A stretch of 64,000 nucleotides of DNA from NCBI GenBank assembly GCA_039000515.1, contig JBCFYV010000001.1:57335372-57399371 (forward strand). Direction: 5' to 3'. The position numbers were made by a program, and so were the translations under genes. This stretch comes from Timema cristinae. Lineage: Eukaryota > Arthropoda > Insecta > Phasmatodea > Timematidae. This document shows, one piece after another, positions 46,084 through 57,402 of this stretch. Numbering within the stretch: the stretch's first letter is position 1; every line of letters begins with the position of its first letter. The notes beneath the pieces were generated by a model. The model saw nothing but the letters and a program-made list of their open reading frames with translations. It did not search any database and was not told the origin of the DNA.

Positions 46084-46347
46084 ATTATTATTATTATTAT
46101 TATTTAGCACCGCGTCTTACTACCCGTTCGGGTTATACACTTTAAGTACTAATTACGCTAATGGACTAGGAATTGGGAAGGTTGAATTAGAGGAAGTGAA
46201 CCCGTATTTGCGTGGAGGGAGAGTGGAAAACCATTTAGGAAAAACCACCCCCAGTTCACCCGACCAAGATTCGAACCTCGATCTCCCCATCCTCGACAGT
46301 CGAGCTCAACATGACAAGCGCGTTAGCCAACTACGCCACAGGGCGGG
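46084..46347 (-). mobile_element. tRNA-derived SINE, family A, with 10-bp TSD (copy A')
   Basis: Homologue of 31,736-31,991. TSDs TATGACAAAT at 46074-46083 and 46348-46357. The (ATT)n tail is nine bases longer than in A. Confidence 0.92.
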
Positions 46348-46357
46348 TATGACAAAT

Positions 46358-48199
46358 GTTCAAGAACTGTTGATATCAACAAGTGAAGAAAACTAAACTC
46401 ACGATTTATCCTGAAGCAATATTTGATTTGTTTTGTCCAAAAAATGTTTTGCTAAGAAAAACTGCAAAAACACTCGTCTTTTCTCGCGTTCCCTAGACTC
46501 CTACCTTAAGAACTCACCTCACGACTAATTAACCGGGAAGTTAGATACACGATTACGCTTGAACGAGAAAGAATATCGAGGTGTGATTTTATGCATTCTT
46601 TAATAGGCAACAGTGAAATTTTATGTCTAATTATTTTTCAATTTTGTTGTATTCAATTAAATACGGTAAAACTGTTTTTACTGGCTTTAATTCCACCGTT
46701 TTCTAATAATATAATGCGGAAAACTGCGGTAAGATGTGACATCTGGTTTAGTTGTATTACCTATCTAATTTATACTTGATTTTATTACAGATAGCTATTT
46801 TGAGCACTTTTGAGAAATAAAATAAAGTTTTTGCTGTCAACATAGATAGCATATTATTATATAATTAGTGTTACTTGATAGGTATTAATAATATATATCA
46901 AAAGTGGCATCCAGCAATCACATGATGACGTATGACTATGGGAAAGTAGATCTAGTAACATTTTCTAGCCGTCAGATCTGTTCCGTGGGGTCTGATAGGC
47001 TCTCGATTATAAAACTATCAGTTTTACTCGCTAGAGTGGTGAATTCATGGTGCCTAATACACGTTCAAAGGACGGACCCGATTATAGATATATCGGTGAG
47101 GTGAAAGGGTTAGAGTGGAAGTTGTGTAACATAGTATAACGCAGGACCAGCTAGACGACAGGCGAGTTCGTCGGGTCGAACCGGAAACCTGGTCGCGGCG
47201 GCCAATAAGGAAGACGGATCGCCTGTCCCGGCCGGGTGACAGATAGATCACCCGCGCTACGACTGCTGGGTCACCGGCTACTAGTACATTAATATCTCTT
47301 CCGACGACAAACAAGCGCGACCTCAAGAGACAAAATGGTTGTTGCTGGTTAACGAGTCTGTGTTCTTGTTCTAATCCAAAAACACTTAGATAAAATATAT
47401 ATTTTCTGCGGCAAGTGAGAAAGGATGGAGATATAGACGAGTCATGACTAAGGTCCAGTTTCATAGTCAGACCTAGTACGCCTTAAGTGTGGCGCAATCT
47501 TAACCTACCTAAACTAGAATGGAATGGACTAGTTTCATGTACGAAACAGGCCAACTCATTTCTATTTTAGTTAGGCCTAGGTATATAGCGTCACACTTGA
47601 GGTGTACTCATTCTGAACATAAAACTGACCCTTAATGTCAGCAGTTGTATTTGTTTTGTTTATTATAACTCTTTTAGATTTTAAAAAAAATAGAGTGGTT
47701 AAATAACGGAGATTTATTTGATTTTCATTCTATAAATATTGCAAGATTTATCTCACATTTTTTAAACTATAAAAGCGCTATAATTAAAAAAAACTTTCCG
47801 GCATGTTTCACTACCTGTTCGGGCACCACGTATATACAGGATGTTCGTAAATTTAAAGCCCAATCCACACATATAGCTTGTTTGAATCAAAAGTAATATA
47901 AAATCCCTACACACTTATATCCGGCAAAATAAGCTAATACCATTAAAGTGTGTTCAAAACTTTTGCGTACAGCGCTGGGAGAGCAAAACCGTGCGAGCAT
48001 GCGTGTACAACAGGTTACATAGGAACTCGCTAAGGACTGCAAGGCATTACACATGTAATAATGGCAAGTACTTGTGATGTAGGACCGTTAATGACGACCC
48101 TCGGAACGTATTCTCATTTCTAGATGGACTGGTGTGTTGTTTACTATTAACTATGTATGATATGTTTTGCTGCCGTGCTCCAAGATGTTGAGGTGTGTA
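46358..48199. other. Segment-specific DNA (copy A')
   Basis: Collinear with 32,002-33,845, including the CpG-rich block (about 47,145-47,290) and the open 136-codon minus-strand frame (47054-47464). No family recognised. Confidence 0.45.
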
Positions 48200-48218
48200 G
48201 TGCCTGCGGGACGCGGCA

Positions 48219-48456
48219 GTTGGCCTAAAAGGCATTTGGCCTAAAGGCATTTGGCCTAAAAATGAAACCAAAAGTCATTTGGCCTAAAAGGCGTTTGACC
48301 TAAAGGCGTTTGGCCTAAAGGCATTTGGCCTAAAAGGCATATGGCCTAAAAGGCGTTTGGCCTAAAGGCGTTTGGCCTAAAGGCATTTGGCCTAAAGGCA
48401 TTTGGCCTAAAGGCAGTTGGCCTAAAAGGCAGTTGGCCTAAAGTCATTTGGCCTAA
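48219..48456. repeat. Left subterminal array of the 8.8-kb element
   Basis: About fifteen direct copies of TTGGCCTAAA(A)GGC(A/G)T, period 15-16 bp, interrupted once by AAAATGAAACCAAAAGTC near 48,260. All are in one orientation. Arrays like this are often transposase-binding sites at DNA-transposon ends; that role is inferred here. Confidence 0.9.
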
Positions 48457-48962
48457 AATGTAAATTTAAAATCTTCGGTTATCTTCGGAAAGTAAAAGGT
48501 ACTGTTAGTTGTTTCATCTGAATATAGATAGCACAACTGATGCAAGGTAGTTACAATATTTCTAAAAACATTGACAATATCCTACATACAACTAGATCAG
48601 TAGTTCACAAAACACTATATCACCTTTTTTATATATAGATTTCCGATATTATTTCCTTGTTTATATATCTCACGGTCATAAAGTTAACGAAAATCCCATT
48701 CTCAGCATCGTTTACGCTCGGTAAAATTATATGCGTACATTCAAATTATGGGACTTTTGACAACTTATTCCGAAAGGCAAAATGAAAGTGGAAACCAATA
48801 TTCAACCCACCCACTTTAAATTTGTCTGAAGTGACGCCCGATTTTCGTTTAGCGCTACTGAGATATATATGAACATATATTTTTTATATATTGTATTAAT
48901 AATTAATATATAAATAATAGTGACGCATTAAATAAATTTTGCCAGTAAATATTACAATGGTC

Positions 48963-48993
<31 letters not shown>

Positions 48994-49497
48994 TAAATTA
49001 TGGTTTTGACTAGATCCTTAACTCTATTATTATTGTTAGAATTATTATAACTATTATTATATAAAATTAGTACAGTTATTTTTTTCAAACAGTGTAACTA
49101 TTTTTATTACGGTGATATTATTAACAACATGGGCTATGTTAACACAACAGGTCCTTTGTTTAAAAACTATATACTAATTTCCCTCCTAGTAATTTGCAAA
49201 GCATTCTCAGGAATTATTTCAACTTGTGAAAAAAATACAAAAGATTTTATGGAATTGTCGTTGGTCTTTTTTTAAGTCTTCATAAAACGTAAAAATACAA
49301 ATGTGGTAGCCTTTACAGGATGATAACTTCCTAGGGCAAGAAAAACGTACGATGTAAGCAAGTGGACCTCCGAAATGCCAATGGCTGCAGCAGAGGCCAG
49401 AGGGATAAATCTGACGAGCTTTGGTTGGTAAAAATATCTCACAGCTAGGATCGCTTGTGTTCTCCCATTCCAAAAAGTGACACTCTTATAGCCTGGA
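48457..49497. other. Interior of the 8.8-kb element, left part
   Basis: AT-rich sequence with a (TA)n tract at about 48,966-48,988 and overlapping short minus-strand frames at 49219-49532. Those frames translate a mixed-composition patch but show no transposase motif. Confidence 0.5.
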
Positions 49498-49506
49498 GGC
49501 AAACAG

Positions 49507-50520
49507 ACGTGACTCAAGTTGGCCCGCCACATTGCCGAAAAAAAATATATTTTTTTGTCTAATCGTTTGTGCTCTATTTATGCTCATATGTGCCCGAACA
49601 TGAACATTTGTGCTGTTAAACTGGACATTTTAGAAAATATTTAATGTGGTGGGCTAACTTGAGCTCAAGCTAGCCGGCACATATTGAAAAACACAACATA
49701 ACAAAATTTATTTAAGTCAATCCATTGTGTTCCATTTGTGCTCTTATGTGCCCGAAAATGAACATTTGTGCTTTAAAATTAGAAAATCTAGAGAACATTT
49801 AATGTGGTGGGCTAACTTGAACCTTCCCTATATCATAAACTGTAGAAAAATATAGTTCAAGCTGGCCAGCCACATTTTTAAATATCAATGTAACAAAATT
49901 CTGTATTTACTATTCGTTTGTTCTTAGTTTGTGCTCATATGTGCGCCAAAATTAACGTTAGGGCTGTGAATCTAGGCCTTTTAGATAACATTTAATGAAG
50001 GCGATCCAACTAGAGCTCAAGCTAGCCCACCACTTTAACTGTTTTCTAGATTTTCTAATTATAGAGCACAAATACTCATTTTTGGGCACATATGAGCACA
50101 AACGAAAAACAAACGAATGGTGAAAACAGAATTTTGTTACATTGATATTTAAAAATGTGGCGGGCCAGCTTGAATTCAATTTTTCTACAGGTTATGGTAT
50201 AAGGAAGACTCAAGTTAGCCCGCCACATTAATTGTTCTTTAGATTTTCTAATTTTAAAGCACAAATGTTCATTTTCGGGCACATATGAGCACAAATGGAG
50301 CATAATGGATTGACTTAAATAAATTTTGTTATGTTGTGTTTTTTAATATGTGGTGGGCTAGCTTGAGCTCAAGTTGGCCCACCACATTAAATATTTTCTA
50401 AATTGGCCAGTTTCACAGCACAAATGTTAATGTTCGGGCACATATGAGCACAAATAGAGCACAAACGATTAGACAAAAAAGGTTTTTTTCAGCAATGTGG
50501 CGGGCCAACTTGAGTTACGT
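49507..50520. mobile_element. 1,014-bp foldback element nested in the 8.8-kb element
   Basis: Perfect 9-bp direct repeats GGCAAACAG at 49498-49506 and 50521-50529. The whole element is a near-perfect inverted repeat centred near 50,012, arms about 500 bp. The left end ACGTGACTCAAGTTGGCCC matches the inverted right end ACGTAACTCAAGTTGGCCC. Each arm consists of about three cassettes bounded by CAAGTTGGCCCGCCACAT and its inverse, each with a TGTGCTCATATGTGCCCGAA-like core. A 9-bp TSD and long inverted repeats suggest a Mutator-like foldback element; no coding capacity. Confidence 0.9.
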
Positions 50521-50529
50521 GGCAAACAG

Positions 50530-50934
50530 GCTAAATCTTCTCTTTCTCTCTTCTTCGTCGCACTCTACAAGAGACTTTGAAGGGTGGGATTAGGCAGCAG
50601 TCCTCTCCTCCCTCCATTCCTAATAATAGCAAACGACCTTGAAGTAAACCATAACAAAAATGCATTATTCCCCGGCAACTTTCATTTGGTTCTTTTTCAA
50701 ACCCACTAACATAATTTGTTTTGAGTTTCACGAGTTGTTGGCGGGTACCTCTGTCTTGCTTCATCCTTTGCTTTATATAGATTAAATAATGTATTGATTT
50801 GTATAGTTTTGTGTAAAGTTTAGTGATATCTAATTTTTTTTAAATATGTATTTCATCTTCATTTTTGAAAGAAAGATTTTTACTATAAAATAATGAATCG
50901 AGGACAAAAATGTGCATACCGCGCCTGCTCAATT
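50530..50934. other. Interior of the 8.8-kb element
   Basis: Nothing recognised. A minus-strand frame at 50531-50764 contains an arginine-rich stretch from a TCTTCTTC-type repeat and is not convincing as a gene. Confidence 0.45.
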
Positions 50935-51045
50935 ACACGGTGTGCTTAAGGTAATTTTTCCTAAATGGTTTCCCGTTTTTCCACGCAAACGAGGGTACTT
51001 CTCATAATTTTATCTTCCTCATACCTACCTTCTAATTGCTATTAA
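50935..51045 (+). mobile_element. SINE body fragment (family A/C)
   Basis: TTTTTCCTAAATGGTTTCCC, TCCACGCAAACGAGGGTACT and CTTCCTCATACCTACCTTCT reproduce the middle of families A and C. The head is lost and the 3' hairpin is absent. Confidence 0.6.
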
Positions 51046-52357
51046 ATGTGGAAAGCATTGACTGGCGTGAAGATACAATGAAAAAACAACACTACTAGAG
51101 CTTACTCTATTTACTTGAAAAACATATTTTAGACAGTGAAAATACAGCATATTCAAATATAACAAATGTACATTTTTGTATAATTATAATTACATTTAAA
51201 CTTTATTTAACATTTTTAAGATAAATACTATACTTACTATATTGACTTAATAATATAAAATGACAGACTCCTTTAACACACTGGCTCAAAAAGTATTCAT
51301 TATTAACATTATATATATAATCTAAACCTTTTTAAAAGGGTTTTGAACTAAAAGTTTAGTACCCTTTAATTAAATAAAAGCTAATGGATATACTTTTGAT
51401 TTTTTCACTTGACGAGAAAAAGGGGCATTATAAGTTCATAAAAACCATTTTAATAACTATCATATTTTATAAATTAATTATATCTATGATAAAATGACCT
51501 CTCACTAAGCGTTTACTTAGAACCAGTGGCGCACTCAATGGGTGGCGTAAACGGGGCACCTTCCCCCATAACCCCTAATAATTTCAATACAAACATAGGT
51601 CTAAATTATTTACTTTATAACTAAAACATTAGACACAGAAGATGAGTCGTATACATAGGCTCCTTTTTAAGACTTGGTTTAAGACTTTATATTCAAAACA
51701 CACACATATTAAAAGTGCCACTTATATTCTCATTTGATAAAAGCACAACCATAGTAGCTTCCATACATTGTATACAAGAAAATGTATATAACTAGTAGCC
51801 ACCATTCTGGTAATTAAGTTCGTTTTAGTTTTTAAGTCTCTTAACACAAGATATGGGTTATTACACCGAGGACCTCGCTTATAGAGACTTCACTCGCACC
51901 CCACCCAATTTCGGTTAAAATTAATACTAAAGTACTTCGAACTGACAAAGCTACCAGAGCGTGTTATTCAACACATTAACATATATTGACTTAGACCAGG
52001 GTTCTCACATTTTAGACCGAAGGAGCCTTTGTACCAGAAAAAATGAATGGCCGAACTCTCATAAAAATATTTACACTAGTATTATGATCATTCAATAAAA
52101 CATTTAAATCTCACAAGTCTTTTATAATTTAATACTTGAATGAATATAAAAGAAGAACTACACTACACCCCGACTTCCGCGTCACTCAAAAACAAGTTAT
52201 ATTTTGAGTGCGATGACTTATGAGACCAGGTAGCTTACAGCGTTAATACCAACGTACCAGTTTTTTATTTGTGTACAGAGGTGTAATTTTTTTATCACGT
52301 AATATAGAATTATATTGCTAACAACACATAAACCGTACTAAATGTTGATTTCAATAC
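51046..52357. other. AT-rich interior of the 8.8-kb element with two possible hAT ends
   Basis: CAGTGGCGCACTCAATGGGT at 51,531 and CAGGGTTCTCACATTTTAG at about 51,996 resemble hAT MITE left termini, but I found no matching right ends, so no element is called. The rest is AT-rich without a gene. Confidence 0.4.
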
Positions 52358-52552
52358 ACAGTCCGACACTTTATCTCAGTTGGTAGCGTGTTTGTATACT
52401 GAGCTAAAGGTCCCGAGATCGATTCCCGGAATGTCCGAAAAACGTATCATTGGTTGACTGTGCTTTTCCCCTTTCACAATGATGAATTAACTGTCAGGGG
52501 GCTGGATGTTGTATTTGTTCTAGATTTAAGTTAGTTTGTCAGACTCTGAGGA
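52358..52552 (+). mobile_element. tRNA-derived SINE, family D
   Basis: Head ATCTCAGTTGGTAGCGTG (box A), GAGATCGATTCCCGG (box B), body CCCCTTTCACAATGATGAAT and GGGGGCTGGATGTTGTATTT, then ATTTAAGTTAGTTTG where it stops, lacking the AAATAAATAA tail of the 34,008 copy. It was presumably carried along with the 8.8-kb element. Confidence 0.72.
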
Positions 52553-52969
52553 AATAATCTACATTCTACGGTGTGTCTGTCACTAGTTTTATATCGAGTG
52601 TCACTCATTGAGCGTGAACTGGGAAAGAGGGAAGGGTTGATAGGGTGGGGTATTACCAAATTTTTCTCCCCCCATCGAAATGTGCCTTCCTCCAGTTTGT
52701 TAAACTTCCCTCTGATATACTTAAATTTGAAGCTGAAAGATGGTTTGCATCAAACTTCAAAAAGATTCTAAAACAATCTATTATTATTTCTAAATGCTTA
52801 AGGGAGACCCCAAATAGCTTTTAGTGGCATTCCATTTTCAAATATTTTCCACTGGCTTGGAGTCAATCACCTAAAAACTCCTTAAAAATAGTGTTTTTAC
52901 AAACTACCTCGCCCAACACTAATAAAGCTTCGCCGATACTCTTGATAGTCATCACAATAAGTTTTTTTT
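52553..52969. other. Interior of the 8.8-kb element, nothing recognised
   Basis: Mixed and AT-rich DNA. The 66-codon frame at 52571-52771 has no domain. Confidence 0.45.
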
Positions 52970-53150
52970 CATTGTGACTTACTAACCGTTTGAGTTGTGC
53001 ACATACATCAATTTACCCTAATGAACCAGGAATGAGGAATGTTACATTTTAGATTGAATGTACCTACATTTGCGTATATTGAGAGTGGGGTACCATTTTA
53101 AGGAAAAATACCCTTCTTACACTCAGCTGGGATTTGAACTTCAATCTTAG
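52970..53150 (-). mobile_element. SINE fragment (family C-like), head lost
   Basis: Plus strand: GACTTACTAACCGTTTGAGT (degraded reverse tail), TGAATGTACCTACATTTGCG, GAGTGGGGTACCATTTTAAG, GCTGGGATTTGAACTTCAAT (box B region). The sequence changes abruptly at about 53,150. Confidence 0.6.
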
Positions 53151-54300
53151 AGGACAACTTTATTTCCAGCTGAGGGGGGCAGGTGGGGGATATAGGTGGA
53201 GGACACACATATTATCTCCAACTTTGAGGGGGGCATATATTATTACCAACTTATATAACATAAATGTAGCTGAATCTAATATTACCCTTTAAATATATAG
53301 TTTGACACACTCAGTTGAACATTAATATAAATTCAAGATTTTCACTATACTACAAATTGTTTTATGAATAGGCCTACTTACAAGAGGGTTATTAAATTTA
53401 TATTGAAAAGTTAACACATAATTTAAGGTAACACTTACGTCACCAAATACCTTAATTCTTTCATTAACTTGCGTACTATATACATTTGTTCATGTACTAC
53501 AATAAACTATGTTCTTGTACAAAACATATTTATGTGTGTCAAACAGCCACGTGATTTATTAAATTTAGAAATAATGTTTCTAAAGTATGTTTTAAGATGG
53601 CACGGATATCATAAAACTATATCCACCTTGCATGGGGAGATTTCTCTTCCAGACTACTGTCCACATTAATGAAGCAAGATCGATTTGTTTAATAAGGTTA
53701 TAAAATGCATATGTGAAATCTTGCAGTTAAGTAAACTATTTAAACAAATAATTAAATTCACTATAGAAGGGGACTTTTCCATAAAGTAAAACTATTGGGG
53801 GTGACATGTTTACCCGCCATGAAATCACTTACTATTTGTTTCGTAAATCTAATACAATGCCTAGATTCACGGGTGATATATTTTCCCCTTGGATAACATT
53901 TTCGGAGACATCACAAATAAGGGCGATTTTAATTTGCTTTTTTAAGGAAATTACAGCAGTTAGGGCTGAAGGTCTTGTTCATATTCATTAGGTGAAAAAA
54001 TGTTCTGAGCAAATAAAATATGAATCATGACTCCCATTTTCCATCTCGTTCAGAAGGGAATACATCTTCATCTGACATCAGAATCTTTAGGGAAGTCATG
54101 GTGTATAACACCATATCTCTAAGATTACTTTTATTGCATACGGCAACGATACAATGCTTACCCGGCATTTTCTTAGTATCGGTATGACACTTTTCGTAAC
54201 CCTTCACGCATAAATAATAGGAAAGCTTACAATAAACATACAAACATTTACTAATCACATTGACTTTGGAAGTATACTTGACATAAATAAGAAGTTAGTA
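53151..54300. other. Interior of the 8.8-kb element, no recognised gene
   Basis: Three short frames (53469-53669, 53806-53991, 54025-54258) show no known motif. The stretch begins with a purine-rich GAGGGGGGCA repeat (53,172-53,230) occurring twice, about 60 bp apart. Confidence 0.45.
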
Positions 54301-54307
54301 ACGAGCG

Positions 54308-54556
54308 CACCCGCCTCGGTGGCGTAGATATCTAACGTGCTAGTCGTGTTGAGATCTACTGCTGAGGATGGGAGATCGAGGTTTGAATCTCGGTCGGGTG
54401 AACTGGGGGTGGTTTTTCCTAAATGGTTTTCCACTCTCCTTCCACGCAAATGCGGGTTCACTTCCACTAATTCAACCTTCCCAATTCCTAATCCATTAGC
54501 GTAATTAGTACTTAACGCGTATAACCCGAACGGGTAGTAAGACGTGGTGCTGAATA
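54308..54556 (+). mobile_element. tRNA-derived SINE, family A
   Basis: ACCCGCCTCGGTGGCGTAGA head, GGTTTGAATCTC box B, body GGTGGTTTTTCCTAAATGG, complete 3' end CCCGAACGGGTAGTAAGACG then TGGTGCTGAATAATAAT. It is close to the copies at 27,218 and 31,736, so it looks young. No clear TSD. Confidence 0.88.
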
Positions 54557-55727
54557 ATAATTTAAAAAAAGTGCTGCACTACAAAGTCAAATCATCTGAA
54601 CAGAAGCAAGCTTGGCTAGGTCACGATCAGACGTTACAGCAGCGCTGTGTGTTAGGACAGAGCTGAATGCTGGCCGGTAAAGTGAACGAGCCTTCCCTAC
54701 AACTCTAGTAGCCTTAGTATAAGGAAGGACCCATCAAGATGACCAAATAAACCTTAAAATTTGAAATTTCTCAGTGAGTTGAGTAATTGCAGGAGGAAGG
54801 GGAGCTTGGAGGTCAACATTTTCAAAAACTAATATATTTAATTACTTCTCTGTATTGTAAAGAATTTAAATGTATTAATTAGGTACGGGAAACAATACAA
54901 ATAGACATTTACATAATAATAATAATAATAATAATTATTATTATTATTATTATTATTATTTAAAATTGCATTCTGAGAAATAGTGGTGATGGAGTATAAT
55001 AGAGAAAAAAACTTTTTGAGATTAGGAAAAAAATAAAATTTTGACAGATAAATAAAGATAAATCAAATCCCAGATAGCCAAAATAACATTAGACTCTAAA
55101 TTTCTCAAAGTGGGTTGGGGAATAAGGAATCCAAAATCTACAAAATTAATAGAAACTACTACATCTCAGTGCAGTGTCGTTAAAAATTGAATTTTGGCAT
55201 GCCCGTAAATGCACCACTCCAAATAACTAATAAGTCTGAGCATTTTAAAATGTAACTCCATGAAATCAAGGGTGGGGCGGGGGGAGTTATAAAAAACATT
55301 TTATCTATAGTTTAAAATCGAAATTTGGATGGCAGGTAGAAGAACAACTATAGATAAAGAAAGTATTCTTAAAACTATGTGTTTAAATGGGAGTTAGAGA
55401 AATTATGATTGGGGAGGAGAAGGGAAAATTTTAAAAAACCAATAGAAACAATTACTAACAGAACAATTTATTTGATAAGCTGAGGTGCTTAGTACTAGAG
55501 TGATTCTTTCAAATTAATTCATGTTTTGTTAGTAAATTTAAACTATTTCTTTTGGTGTTCATTTCAACAATGTCTCTGCGTAAGCGAGCAAATATTGATG
55601 CAAAGACTGCATATATATATATATATATATAAAATAGATTTTACTTCTTATAGGTAGTAGTTAATTTGTGGCTTCATCAACATACAAAGTTTTCGCCTCA
55701 TACGTGTCTGAAATTGTATTTTTGGTA
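54557..55727. other. AT-rich interior of the 8.8-kb element
   Basis: Contains a TAA/ATT array at about 54,918-54,960, itself an inverted arrangement (TAATAA...TTATTA), and an (AT)n tract at about 55,612-55,631. No gene. Confidence 0.5.
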
Positions 55728-55735
55728 GTTTATAT

Positions 55736-56067
55736 CAGGGTTTCTCAAACTGCGAGGCGCGAAGGGATTTCAGATGAGGTGTGAACCAATTTCTCACTTC
55801 TTTCAACTTGCCTAAATTATGATTGACTAAAAAATTAATATTCTGTTTGGCCTATGAAGCAATCAAATTAATTAATATCTTACAAAACCTTACTATTTTT
55901 ATAAACTTCTACAAAGCTCTTATCAGAAAATAATTAAATCAATTAAATAATAAATGTCTCATTTTTGTATTTTAACGTAAAAAGTTATTTTATTCTAAGA
56001 ATAAGAGTCTTAACAATTAATTTTATGTTCATATAAGGTTCAAGAGTATAGAGTTTGAGAAAACCTG
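55736..56067. mobile_element. hAT-like MITE, 332 bp, nested in the 8.8-kb element
   Basis: Left end CAGGGTTTCTCAAACTGCG. Right end read inward CAGGTTTTCTCAAACT. Flanking octamers GTTTATAT (55728-55735) and GTTTAGAT (56068-56075) agree at 7 of 8 positions. Non-coding, typical of hAT MITEs with CAGNGGTTCTCAAACT termini. Confidence 0.8.
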
Positions 56068-56104
56068 GTTTAGATGATTTGCTAAAAATAAGATAATTTA
56101 CCCA

Positions 56105-56140
56105 ACTTAAATGTGAGCGAAGCCGTGGGCAAACTCGAGT
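56105..56140 (+). mobile_element. Possible Helitron 3'-end relic
   Basis: ATGTGAGCGAAGCCGTGGGC then AAACTCGAGTAAG resembles the Helitron 3' end CGCGAGCAAAGCCGCGGGCA with AGCTAG. The hairpin is damaged and no TC start was found nearby. Confidence 0.3.
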
Positions 56141-56370
56141 AAGTTAATATGATTATTAAAAAATTAATGATTGATTAATTCATTTAGCAAAATTAATAAA
56201 CAAATATACTTAGAAAGACTGATAAAATATACTTTGGCACTTAAAAAAAATATATTCAAAATTCAAAATAAAACAAAATTATTAAAATGGTGTGACCACA
56301 TGTATGTGCTAATTAATAAAAAACGGTACGGGTACAAAACTTTTTATTTCTGGTACAAAACTGTACAAAA

Positions 56371-56544
56371 ATTATTATTATTAGCACCACGTCTTACTAC
56401 CCGTTCGGGTTATACGCACTTACGCTAATGTGTAATGGTAGGGTGATTGTGAGATGAAATGAAGGACCTATAGTTTAACGTGGAATCCGAACCACGGTGG
56501 TGGCCTGGCACTCCCCACATTAACAAGATGGCTTGTCAAAATTA
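56371..56544 (-). mobile_element. SINE family B, 5'-truncated, with TSD
   Basis: Reverse tail TTAGCACCACGTCTTACTAC and body through CACATTAACAAGATGGCTTG, where it is truncated. GTACAAAA flanks it (56363-56370 and 56545-56552), so truncation happened on insertion, as in LINE-type target-primed reverse transcription. Confidence 0.83.
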
Positions 56545-56792
56545 GTACAAAACCTTGGCAATGTAAAAAGTTCAACATACAAAAGTGGTACTACAGGTTA
56601 ATGGACGTGCTGCTATAGCTTGGGAAGTAGTAAATTGAGAAAAGACTTATATATTTAGAAACGGTAGTATATACTATTTAACTAAACACTACACACCTCG
56701 CCATCTATTAGCATCACTACAAATCTTAACGAATGTTTCCGGAGACAGCAAAACATATTTTAATAAATGGTCTAAAAATTAACTTTACAAAA

Positions 56793-57004
56793 AGTCGTTT
56801 GGCCTAAAAGGCATTTGGCCTAAAAGGCGTTTGGCCTAAAGTCATTTGGCCTAAAGGCATTTGGCCTAAAAGGCATTTGGCCTAAAAGGCATTTGGCCTA
56901 AAAGGCATTTGGCCTAAAGGCATTTGGCCTAAAAGGCATTTGGCCTAAAGGCGTTTAGCCTACACTTTAGGCCAAATGCCTTTTAGGCCAAATGACGGGT
57001 ACCC
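56793..57004. repeat. Right subterminal array and right inverted end of the 8.8-kb element
   Basis: About ten direct copies of TTGGCCTAAAAGGCAT in the same orientation as the left array (56,793-56,960). Then the orientation flips: CTTTAGGCCAAATGCC and TTTTAGGCCAAATGACGGGT form the outer inverted terminal repeat. The right end thus consists of a direct array capped by an inverted terminus. Confidence 0.9.
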
Positions 57005-57159
57005 GTGCCTGCCACCAGAGTAAGGAAAGTTATTGTTCAAAAGCTATAAGATTGAAAATTTGACTATAAATTTACCAAAGATCCTACCTCTAAGTGAGAC
57101 TTATAAATATCTCTGTCAGCACAACCCGGAATCGAACCAGGCTCTCCCTAAACATATAT

Positions 57160-57402
57160 TAATTTTATTTATTTGGGATGTTTAACGTGCACTTTCTACC
57201 GACTGATTATATCAATAAAATACTATAAACTAACTTAAACCTATAACAGACACAACATTCAGCCCCCAGCCGTTAATTCATCACTGTGAAAGGGAAGAGC
57301 CGCATTTCACTAATGATAAATTTTCGGTCATGCCGAGAATCTAAACTGGGACCCTTGGCTCAGTGGACAGACACCATACCAACTGAGCTGACATTCCACT
57401 TT
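57160..57402 (-). mobile_element. tRNA-derived SINE, family D (copy A')
   Basis: Homologue of 34,008-34,248, with the same GTCAGCTCAGTTGGTATGG head and CAGTGATGAATTAACGGC body on the minus strand. Confidence 0.75.

Larger units (their letters stand above)
48208..57004. mobile_element. 8,797-bp non-autonomous DNA transposon with repeat-array ends
   Basis: Absent from copy A. Flanked by GTGCCTGC at 48200-48207 and 57005-57012, a perfect 8-bp TSD confirmed by the empty site at 33846-33853. The left end starts GGGACGCGGCAGTTGGCC and the right end, read inward, GGGTACCCGTCATTTGGCC; after the first 11 bases about 28 bp match. Inside each end is an array of a roughly 16-bp TTGGCCTAAAAGGCAT unit. 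GGG termini and an 8-bp TSD would fit Merlin, Mutator-like or Kyakuja/Dileera/Zisupton-type elements; hAT and P elements normally start CA or TA. No transposase domain is visible, and the interior is mostly nested elements. Confidence 0.9.

Noticed and set aside
49219..49532. Transposase of the 8.8-kb element
   Set aside because: Two overlapping short minus-strand frames translate to sequence without any DDE, zinc-finger or helicase motif, and they partly overlap the border of the nested foldback element.
51531..52050. hAT-like MITE with ends at 51,531 or 51,996
   Set aside because: Left-end-like sequences are present, but no matching inverted right end or TSD was found for either.
56105..56140. 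Complete Helitron in the 55.6-56.1 kb region
   Set aside because: Only a damaged 3'-end-like motif is visible. There is no TC start and the hairpin is broken; kept as a low-confidence relic only.
48208..57004. Assignment of the 8.8-kb element to hAT or P on its 8-bp TSD
   Set aside because: hAT and P termini normally begin CA or TA; both ends here begin GGG. TSD length alone is not decisive, so no superfamily was assigned.
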